DNA of 40,000 bases from Symbiodinium natans. Its lineage: Eukaryota; Sar; Dinophyceae; Suessiales; Symbiodiniaceae. Below, in pieces: positions 29,136 to 39,300 of the stretch. Every line of letters starts with the position of its first letter. The first letter of the stretch is position 1. The stretch lies in the NCBI GenBank assembly GCA_905221605.1, contig CAJNDS010000245.1:131870-171869 (forward strand), given 5' to 3'. The translations under genes were made by a program, and so were the position numbers. The notes below the pieces were generated by a model that saw nothing but the letters and a program-made list of their open reading frames with translations, had not been told where the DNA came from and searched no databases.

Positions 29136-30937
29136 ATGGACTTCACAAAGCGTGTGTGTGGCGGCGACCGTGTGCTGGTATGTTATGGGGAGGACTTTAT
29201 GTTGGATGCTCTCAGCCTCAGCTCCTGGACGATCTTTCCCAAGAACCGCGTAGATGCTGTCGAAGGTGGTGATATCGCAGTGATGGGGAGAAGTTTGCGA
29301 CAAAAGGTCCTCTCTGGCAAGTATCACACTGTCCTACTGAATGATTACTTCTTCGAGGACGACTGCTGGAGCTTATTTTCCGAAGACCTTGTGCACTTCT
29401 ATGAGCAGGGCGGCACAGTTATTGTCCACGCCAGCAACACCTCCGTTCATGAGAAGACGAATCAACACTTTGGGACCCAATGGAACGGCTTCGCATACTT
29501 CAGGGCAGTGCACTCGCAAACGGACGCCGGAAAGCGAGTTTTCCCTGAGGCAGAAGGCAAGCTCAAACAGTTCTCGGTGAAGAGCAACATGATGGACAAC
29601 ATTCCGGAGCATGAGAGGCTTTGGTGCACCACCGCGGAGAATCGGACCCAATCCCTAGTTCCCACGATGGCAGGGAGAGATTCGCACCCTGGCTCGACGT
29701 GCACGAAGGTGATGGTGGTGGTCGCATCTTCTTTTTCGGGGATGTCAACTGGGAAATCGAGACGCTGCACCTGATGCAGATGGCCTGCAAGCAGGCTGCC
29801 TCAAGGCCAGCTTGTGCGATGTCCCCTGTTTCGCCCGCCAATTTTAAAAATGCAGTCATGCTGAAGACGCAGGGCAATGGGCACTTTGCAGCAGGGCAGT
29901 ATCCTGAGGCTTGCGGGAAGTATGTCGAAGCACTTCATCTTCTTGGCAACCCTAGTGACCTTGTCCATCGCGAGGAAGCAAGCAAGATTGCCTCGAACTT
30001 AGCAGAGGCCCACCTGCGTCAGAAGGACTACTCCATGGCATGCGATGCGGCCACAGGCGCAGTCCGCCTTTTCGCGAGCAACTACAAGGCCCTCTTCCGA
30101 CGCGCCAAGGCCCACGAGAGCCTAGGAAAGCTGGAGGATGCGATTGCCGACCTTGAGGACTGCCGCCTTGTTCCCGGTTACGTGTCGGTTCGTGATGCAC
30201 CAGTCTGGTTAGCAGCACTCAAGATTTGTTTGTGCGCGAGCTGTAACGGCATGAGGTGTGTGGTTATGTTCTTTCGGTCGAAGTGTAGCGAAGCGCATGA
30301 AATGTCAAGAACCAGCAGCACAGGTCAGCGCAAGCCCCAAAATGCTTTTGAGCGCAACTTTCAGAAGAAGGGCTTCTCTCAAGGCTTGGGAATCGGGGCT
30401 GTGCCGAACGCCGGCGAGCTGTCAGCATGGGCATCAGGCTTGTCCGAGCAGGAGAGGTACGAGTGGCTTGTGGATTGCTATCGCATGCGTGTTGACGACG
30501 ATTATGCCTACCGCGGCAACCTCCGCGGCCTCTACAGTGACGAAGATGCTGGTGGCGAAGACATCGTTGGCGATTTTTGGGTTTTCTGCAAGCAAGCCAA
30601 GGAGGTCGGCGCAATTCCCAGCAGCTGGAACTGGGGCAAGTTCCTTGACACTGCCGCCAAGCATCTGCGCTACGCTTTCGAAAAGTCGGATGCCCAGGAG
30701 AAGTGGGGAGGCGAAAACGTCTTCCAAGCCATGATGGGTGGCCGCTCCCTGAGGTTTACTGGCGAGCAGATCTATGGTAGTGGCATCCAATCCATGGAAG
30801 ATAGTGCACGCACGGAGGAGCTGAACGACCACTTCTTTTCCAGCGAGGACTTCTTTGCGGATGCAGAGAACTTTGAAGGTTTGGGTGGGGTTGAGAGCTG
30901 GAGCCGGCTGTACGACATGATGTACGCCCAACTTTGA
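29136..30937 (+). CDS. TPR-repeat protein with N-terminal Rossmann-like region, one frame break
   Basis: The ATG follows an in-frame TAG nine bases upstream. The first 180 codons contain alternating strands and helices (DRVLVCYGEDF; KYHTVLLNDYFF; GGTVIVHASN), like a Rossmann or amidotransferase-type fold. No catalytic triad was identified. The frame then shifts near 29675: the coding sense goes on as RFAPWLDVHEGDGGGRIFFF. Either one base is missing, or a 50-base GT-AG intron (29624-29673) is removed. Next come about three TPR motifs (GNGHFAAGQYPEACGKYVEA; NYKALFRRAKAHESLGKLED). The C-terminal region (YEWLVDCYRMRVDDDYAY; KWGGENVF; GGRSLRFTGEQIYGSG) is, to my memory, shared by algal TPR, ankyrin and MYND proteins of unknown role. 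TPRs bind partner proteins. The low intron number suggests a cDNA origin. Confidence 0.82.
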
Positions 30938-32107
30938 TGCTGTCGGTTGGCACAACTTGGGACCTTGTGGACGTCCTACTGTGAGTGGGCACAGTGGAGC
31001 CTGAGCAAAGATAGGCATCTTGGGAGTGTCCTCCGCACCCTTTGAATCGGCATCCCGAACCCCCAACTTCTCACAGCTGCGGCCGGAGTTCTGAAAGAGT
31101 GGGGCAAAAGCAGCACGCCCGGCTTGCTCTTCAATTGCTTGAGCAAAAGCCCTAAAATCCAGTACCCCCTTATAAATCCCTCCCAAAAGAGCCCCTTAGC
31201 CAGGCCGGCGTCGGGTGCAGGCGGCGAAGTTGGCAAAGCCGGGGAAGGAGGAGGTAGCCAGGGCTTCGCAGTGCCTTTCAGGGCTTCGGGTTTAGGGCTT
31301 TTAGGGTTCAGGGTTTAGGGGCCCAAGCCCCAAAGACCCAAAGACCCAAAGACCCAAAGACCCAAAGACCCAAAGCCCCAAAGCCCCAAAGCCCCAAAGC
31401 CCCAAAGCCCCCAGGCCCCCAAGCCCCCAAGCCCCCAAGCCCCGAAATCCCGAAATCCCGAAGCCCCGCCCCCAAGCTGCAAACTGCAAGCCCCAAGCCA
31501 CAAGCCACGCCCCAAGCCGCAAGCCGCCAGCCACAAGCCACAAGCCACAAGCCAAAGCGAAGGCAAAGCAAGGCCAAAACGAAGCCAAAGCAAAGCAGGA
31601 GACCCTCCAGCTGTCGGAGCTGTCGAAGTCCGAGGTGCCCAGGAGCTCCCGGGCGCCAAGCTCGCACACACTAGACTTCACGCCTCAAGGTTCCATAGGG
31701 TTCAGTTTCGGGCTCGCAGGGAAGCTACAGGATCCAAGACCCAAGATTTCAGTTTATGGCTGTAGTGTTGCCAGTGGGGGGCTTCTGAGCAGTGTATTGG
31801 GGCTTCAGGGTGTAGCTTCACCTATGTGGATGGTCTTTGTGTGTCAGCCCTACACCCCTAAACCCTACACCTCTGAACCCTAATCCCTAAGCCCCAAACC
31901 CCGAAACCCTCCACCCCTGAACCCTAAATCCTCCTGACCACCCTAAAGCTAGGCCCAAGCCCAGGACCCCCAAAGCAAGATCCTCTAGGGCCTTAGGGGT
32001 TTTAAGGGGTTTTGGGGGCTTTAGGGGCTTTTGGGGTTTTAGGGGCTTTAGGAGTTTTAGTGGCCCGAAACCTTGAGCCCCGTAACTTGTCGACAGCCGT
32101 GCCCCAG
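30938..32107 (+). other. Spacer or first introns of the beta-helix gene
   Basis: It is unique to about 31130. Two weak exon candidates follow: 31205-31251 (RRRVQAAKLAKPGKEE, donor GTAGCC) and 31599-31634 (ETLQLSELSKSE, donor GTGCCC). Both are compatible with phase 0, lysine-rich, and unlike anything known to me. They flank an 8-bp tandem array. Confidence 0.35.
31322..31468 (-). repeat. CCCAAAGA / CCCCAAAG tandem array
   Basis: Period-8 units change in blocks from CCCAAAGA to CCCCAAAG, then CCCCCAAG and CCCGAAAT. These are C-rich strand words related to the telomere unit. Confidence 0.85.
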
Positions 32108-32159
32108 GAGGCTGCGACCCGAATACTACTTCGACTTCAAGGCCAGCCCTTTGACAGTT
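32108..32159 (+). CDS. Beta-helix gene, exon with EYYFDF motif
   Basis: The acceptor is GTGCCCCAG. The frame RLRPEYYFDFKASPLTV resembles the segment E-Y-F-D-L just before the helix in this family. The donor would be GA (GTT then GAGTCA), giving phase 0. A rival frame (EAATRILLRLQGQPFD with a GT donor) is also open. Confidence 0.5.
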
Positions 32160-35100
32160 GAGTCAGATTCCGAGACCTTAAGGCTGTGAGCCGGTTTGGG
32201 GGCACAGGAAGCCCCCTAGAAGCCCACCCGGAGGCCCCCCAGACCCCTGAACCCTAAACCCTACAGCCTACACCCGACACCCTATACCCTAAACCCTAAA
32301 CCCTACACCCTACACCCGAAACCCGAAACCCTATAAACCCTAAACCCAAAGCCGCCCCCTAAGAAGCCTAGACCCTGATCAACTGCCCCTTCGGCCCTGA
32401 TCCGCAGAGGCGCACCCGTTTGCACATGCCAAGCTCCTGGAGGATGCCCACGATGTCATTCAGGCGGCAGGGCGGCAGGATTTGGGTGGTTTAGGGTTTA
32501 GGGTTTAGGGTTTAGGGTTTTAGGGTTTAGGGTTTAGGGTTTAGGGTTTAGGGGTGCTGGGGTGCTGGGGTGCTGGGGTGCTGGGGTGCTGGGGTGCTGG
32601 GGTGCTGGGGTGCTGGGGTGCTGGGGTGCTGGGGTGCTGGGGTGCTGGGTGCTGGGGTGCTGGGGTCTGGGGCTGCAACTTTAAGAGCCCAACACCCTAA
32701 AGCCTGAACGCGCGCGGACTTCATCAGCCCGGACACCCAAAAGCCCCCAAAGCCCCAAGCACCGAAGCCCCATAAAGCCATCAAGACTGTTAAGACAGCA
32801 GGTCTTGGAGCTGCTTCCAAAGCGGCGCGGCACGCTGTAGGATTGAAGGGATTCAAGGGATTCAGGGTTCGGAGCATTGTGGGTCGGGACTCGGATTTCA
32901 GAAGAGGTTGCGGGGTTTAAGGGGATGGGTTGCTTCATGACATTTTTGTGGGGCTCTGCAGGTGTTTTGAGAATGTTTTGATACAATGCTTTGTTTAAAG
33001 TTTAGGCCAGAGCCTCAGTTGATAAGCGACCATGCTGCGATTCTCTGTTCCACCCCAAACCAATTGAGTTAGAAACTTAAAATTCTGCCATGTAAGCACG
33101 ACGGACCAAGTTCCGGGCGGGGACGACTTCGCTCACGGAAGCTCTAGGATCATGGCTAGGACCTAGATTGGGCCCTGATGCCCGGAGGTTTAAGTTCCCT
33201 TCTAAACCTCTTTAAACAGAACAGGGTACCCTTGTCACTTTTCCTAGGTGAGTCTGGGACCTAGCTTCGATGATTTAGTCATGTTCGTGAGGTTCAGTGA
33301 TTTCCGTGCAGGTTGGGGCAAGGCTGACGGGCCTCGTTGGGATGTGAGGTGGTTTGAGCTCAACGTCTCAGGCTCTTTAGAACTTTTGTTGTTGGATTTA
33401 GCTCTTAGGGCTGGGTTTTCGAGATATTTGAGCACACCGAAATCTGGAATCCATTTCCTCACGGGCTCATTTTGGAACGCAAGGGTGATGATCCGCAAGG
33501 CTTTGGAGTTTGGAGAGTAGAGCTTTCCAAGGTCTTATAATTACAAGGTTGGGGAAGCAGAAGTTAAGTCCTTCAGGCCTTATAAGTTGTAGGGTCACGG
33601 AGGTCTCTGGGTCTCGGAACCCTCATGCACGAGGTATTTGAAGCAGCAGCTGCAACAGGAGGTCGAGTCCCTGAAGTCCGCCACTCGCATCTCGGCAGCA
33701 ATTTCCCCTTCTGCAAGTGGAGGACGTCGCCATCCGCGTCAGCCCTCCTCAACTTCTAAAAGGCCTCAGCAAGAAATTCGGGGTGTAGGGAGGCTCGTGG
33801 AATTTGGTTCCTAGGCTTTTGCAGGTTGAAAGGGCCACAGAGCCCCGCAGGTCTTTTTGCGTGCTTGGGGTTCACGGAGCGTACATAGGGCTTTTGTCCA
33901 GGTGGGTTGCAGGGCCTTGAATACAGGAGTCAAAGCGTTTGCCAGTAGCATCCCCTTGTAACCCCTACATAAACAACAAATAGAAACTGTCCAAGACACC
34001 AAAATCAACCCCTAGATTACTCAGTGTTTAGTGCTTGCGAGGTGGCCGCATCAGTTGCCCCTGCGTGCCGCCGGCGGACTCCCCACCCATCCTGCAAGAG
34101 GCCAGTGGCGGATATCAGGCTGAGGGCTTTGATGGTTCAGGGCTTAGGGGTCTATAAGCTTAGGGCCCTTGTGGCTCCCTGAATGGTCTACCTGGGCCCG
34201 CAGTGCCCATGATATTTAGTCATGTAGTAATCGTCACTAAAGAATGTTTATAGATTATCATGGGTGCTGCGGGGTCCGTTGACTGTCATGCGCAGGCCCC
34301 ACCCAAGGCCCCACCCCAGGCCCTTGCCCCCGAAACCGCTTCCGAACCCCAAAACACCCCTCCAAGGGCTCTGGATCTTGGATTGAAACCAGCAAAAACC
34401 AGAAGCTCCAAGCCGAAGCCCGCCAAGGGGCTCGAGGGTGTAAGGCTTCAATATAGGGGGGCCTATTTACTTTGAACTTGCCTTGTTTTTAATCAAAATA
34501 AGGGGATAAACCCTGGAGCCTAACCATCTTGGGCCCAGAGTGCCAGTGTGCCCCATGCAGGATTCGAGCAGCATCCTCTCGCCAGATAGGCTTCTGCTGG
34601 ACCCGAGCTGCGCCAAAGAGGCAGAGTTGTGAACATTCTACGAGGGATTCGGGGTTGAGGGGGGTTTTGGGATGGGTTGCCTTCGTTCTGAGAGCAGTTG
34701 TGATTCGGGTTCAGGGTGCAGGGTCCGTGGAGCTGAGGCCCTGCAAACTCGAAATCCTGAATCCTAAGCAGTCTCAGGCTCCCGGATCATCACATTGCCT
34801 GCTGCTGCGGAAGGCGGCAAGCGTCGACCACCTTGTGTGTCTCTGTGTGTGTGAGGGAGAGAAAGAGTGTGATATTTCCAGTGCCTCGACAGTCCGGGGC
34901 TTGGTGCGCAGGCTTTATTGCTTTTCAAGCTCGGTCATACACAGTGGACTGCAAATCGACTCTGAAAAGCTCAAAATCTCAAGGTGATGATTCTTTGACC
35001 AGGTTTAGGCTTGACACCATGATGCCGGGGTTCAGGGTGAGCTGCTACAGGTCAGGGCTACATGTGGCTTTTGAGATGTACTGGATGTGGCTCAGGATCT

Positions 35101-36365
35101 TCGAGGAGCCCCTTATTCAACGAACTGCACCTAAGCAATCTTAGGCTTCTTGTTTCGAGAGTGGTGTTAAGGATCACGCAGCTCCAACGCCCCAAAAGGC
35201 CCTGAACGCTCGAAAGTCCACAAGCTGAATCACCGACAATTCCCAAAAACCCTCACGCCATCTCCGCCCCCCCGCCCCCAAGCCCCGAAACCCCAAACCC
35301 CCAAGCCCCAAGCTCAAACCCCAAAGCATCAAACCCCCAAGCCCCCAAGCCCCCAAAACCCCCAACCCCAAAAAGACTCCAAGAGACACTCGCACACCCA
35401 CACAGTGCCACACACCAGGGCGCCCAGATCCTCGGCGGCGTCCTCGACCTGCGCAAGGGCTCCGTGGCCCTGGGCGCTGGCGCGGTGGTGGAGCTCGGCC
35501 CTGAGTGCCCTTGGGGGGGTGCATGGCTTCAGGGCTTTGAGGCTTGAGGGTTTAAGGTTTAAGGTTCATGGCTTAGGTTTCAGGCTTTGGGATGTGAGGT
35601 TTAGGTTGCAAGTTGAAGCTTCAGAGTGTCACGGTGTAGGGTTTCAAGGTTTGGGCTTGCGTCCAAGGCACGGGGTTTCTGCTTCCAGCTGAGGATGTAG
35701 GCCTTGAAGGGGGTGGGGGGGGGGGGGATGATCGAAGTTCCTGGGGCGGGCTTTTAAGGTTGTAAGTTGAGAAACAACGAAAAGTTGCATAAGCAATCTA
35801 CAACCTTGACCTACCTTGACAAAAACAAAAACACGCTCCAAAATATCAAGCCGTATACGACTCAAATTTAGAGTGTAGGGCCTGAGTTCAGGACCGTTTC
35901 GGAGTTTAGCAGTTTCGGGTTTAAGGATTAATGTTAGGCTTCAGGATTATTTGCATCTCTTTATTAGTCCAGCTTTGTATATATGTGTCCGCTTGTTTGG
36001 GTCCTGTGCTGATACGGCCTTGGGTGCCCAAGAAACGGGACGATCTTTTGGAGACCTGCACGTCTATACCTGTATCCATCTCTAGATCTAGTTCTGCATG
36101 CCAGCTCCCGTTTCTTCAGCAGAGGCCAGGGGCTTTCGTGGCAGGGCCTGCGATGATCGGTGCAGGAACTGCCTCTGGATGGCAATGAGGCTTCAGGGCG
36201 TAGGGTTTCGGATTCTTTGTCGGATGGAAGGTGCTTGATATGGCGTTTCATGGTTCTGAAGCACCGAACCCCAACCCTGAAGCACCATGCTGCAACTCTA
36301 CATGGCCTTCAACGCCACAGCATCAAGCACCCAACACTCAGACATAAAGTCCCCTAGAAACCAAC

Positions 36366-36396
<31 letters not shown>

Positions 36397-39300
36397 AAAA
36401 CAACAACAACGCTCATTGCACCTGAACCATACTCAAACCCTGAGCAACTCTCTTCACCCTGAACCACAGACCCAAATCCTAAACCCTAAGGCCCCCTAAC
36501 ACCCCCAAACCTCTCAGCCTGAAGCCCCAAACTCGGCCCTCCAATGCGTCCGAAGCCTTTGCCCCCCCAATCCCAGGTGGTGCGCAGCGGAGCCTACATC
36601 CGGGGCGATGTGCTGGTGGGCGAGGGCGCCGCAGGGACTCCCAGCTCGCACAAGAAGGGCTGCGAGTTTTAGGGCTAATTGGGTTTTGGAGATGATGAGG
36701 GGTTTAGGATTCAAGACTCTCCGGCTGCCCAAGCCCCCCCCCCCCCGCCCGCCCAAAAAAGGAAGACCAAAAAATAAACAAAATCTATGAGTGAAGCCTC
36801 AAAGCCTAAACTCCTTCTGGGGCAAGGGCTTAGCGGTATAGAGTCTGGGGCAGGTAAAGCAGAACTGAGAAGCCGAAAAGCTCAGCGATCTAGGGGGTAC
36901 AAGGCTTCACCGTTGAATCCTGGGATGCTCACTCTGTAACCACCTCTAAGCATCTCGGATCTTTAGGACCCTGTGGGTTTAGGGTTTAGAGTTTAGGGTT
37001 AGGAAAAAGCCCAATGGTTAAGCTGCTTCCCCCTGGAAAAAACTCAGCAAGTAAGGATTCTGGCGGGGAGCTCTGGGCCCAAGAGCTCGCCAGGTCCTTC
37101 GCGGCGAGCTGAAGAACAGCTTGGTCATGGACAAGGCCGAGCTCGCCCACCCAGGCACTTACCAGCTCGTCGTATGGAGAATGAGGGAACCGGAGGGGCA
37201 TGCACAAGCATCCCCCCACACAAGCCATAGTTGGGTGCCTTGAGTCCCTATCAGGAATCAAGAACCAAGAAGTTACAAGGCTTGTTAAGCAGGTTGTGTG
37301 TCCTGTCAGTCGAACTTCAGTCAAACAGTGTTACCCTGAAGATTTAGCCACATCGTCTGCGATTCCAGGGGCGTAGAGGGTAGTCGGGTGTAGGGCTTAT
37401 ATGGCTTAGATGGCACTGAGGGTGCAGGGTTGTCTTTCGGCCTTCGGGCCGCGGATGTATAGCTGCAGGGGCGAGGCATCCGGCTTGTGGCGTCTTTTTG
37501 CCACAACTTCAACCCCTAAAGCCCGAAAGATAGACCCCCTGTCCAGCCATGCCATAGAAGCACAAAACTCTGAAGCCTGAGAAGCGCTGAGACCCAAGCG
37601 GCCCTCAAAGCTCCTGGGAGCCTTGAACGGGGACGCCGGAATTGAAGGCTACGCCGGCGACTCGCTCATCGGCTTCAAAGGCCACTTTGGCTGCCAGGCC
37701 CGCGTTCTCTAATTCAGGTTTGGGAACCCTAAGCCCCATAAACCCAGTAAACCCTAAAAAACCCTATAAACCCCAGAAGCCCCAAACAGCTGAGCACCCC
37801 ACGACCACTCGCAAGGCACTGACCGCCAACCTCGGTCTCTTTGGCAACCAGCTCTGTGTGCAGCTGCCTGCCGAGGTCGGGGCTAGAGAGCCGCTTCCCA
37901 AATTATCGCCTTCAGCTTCAACTCGTCCCTGGACTTTCCGTGGGGCTCAAGCTCACCCCACAATCCATGTGCAGCCATCTGCAAGGATGCGCCTGGTGCA
38001 CGCGCAGTTCGAGTCCGCCTGGGGCGACGGCACCTCGACATGGAGGGGGTGGGGGGGGGGGGGGACCTGAGGCGCGAATCCCCAGAAAGCAGGCACCAAG
38101 GCTCCATCGATCCGCACCCCTAAGCCCTGAACTTGCTGCGGAAGCCTGTAGGCAAGTTGGAGTATATTGGGGCAGCGCCAGGACTTGCTGGATGCGTTTG
38201 GCCATGAAGGGGCGTAAGCCCAGCCCTAAACCCAAGGAGACTTAGTCGTCAATCCCAGAGCCCCATGGACCCTTAACCTCAGGCAGAACATGCATTCAGG
38301 TCTTGGCAACCAAAGTGAACAGGCACCCCAGAAACCCCCAGCCCAACCCAAAATCAACACCCGGTCCGAGGAAGGTCGGAGCTGTACTTGGCGCATCTCG
38401 GCCCGGTGTAGATGTACAAGGGCACCTGGGGGCGCCCTAAATCCCTCTAGCTTCTACAAAACACGGCACGATTCTTTTTCAGTACCTTCACGCATCCTGT
38501 TCCCTAAACACCCTTAAGCCCTAAGCCCTGCTGGATCCTATGCCAACAGCCCTACAAGCAAAAGCCTGAACTTTGGCAGGGCTTCAGAGAGGTCTCTGAA
38601 ATTTGTCTGTTTGCAGCTCTGAGGCGTTTCTGGCAGAAGGGTTTAGGGTGCAGAGTGTAGGGTTTGCTGTTTAAGGCAGAATTCGGATGTTGCAGGGCGT
38701 TGTGGGTCGGGGCTTTAAGGGGCTGAGGGGCCCGAACTCCAGCCGATGAGAGCCTTGGGAGGACTTCGCCCAGCTCGGCTGCGCGTCCGTGACGGATCCT
38801 GCCACATTCCTGGCGCCGAACACTGTCACCTACACGCTCCACGGCTTCGGTGCGGTGAGCCCCAAACCCCCCTTGCACGTTGTACCAGGGTCTTCAGGTT
38901 TCTGGGTGCATGTGGGTCATGCGTGTGGTTGCGTGGCGAACTGAGCTGCAGCTTTGAGCCCCCAAACACCCTAAGTTTCGCAACCCTCAAGTCCTCAAGC
39001 CCTCTAGGCTAGAGCTTCTGGGGAGGCCCTTGGGATAGTTCATGTTTTCCTTTCTTAGGTTTAAGAGGATCGTATTCAGGAATATTGTTCAAAGGGGTTT
39101 TTTAAGGGCCATCCGAGGGTTCTTTGAGGCTCTTTGAGGATCTCTGGGATGGAGCCAACGAGGCTCTGTCGACTCGGCTCGGGATTTTACGGCCCCGATG
39201 TGATCATCAAGAACAAGCCTGAGGCTGGACTGTCGGGGTTTCGGGTCTAGGGCTTAAACGTTTAGGGTTGGTTGGGGTGTAGAGCTTTAGGGTTTATGGT

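Noticed and set aside
29101-29140. dinoSL relic before the TPR gene
   Set aside because: GTAGCC is present near 29127 but the rest of the leader does not align; too weak.
31301-31681. Gly/Leu/Trp-rich - strand ORFs
   Set aside because: They are translations of the 8-bp CCCCAAAG array.
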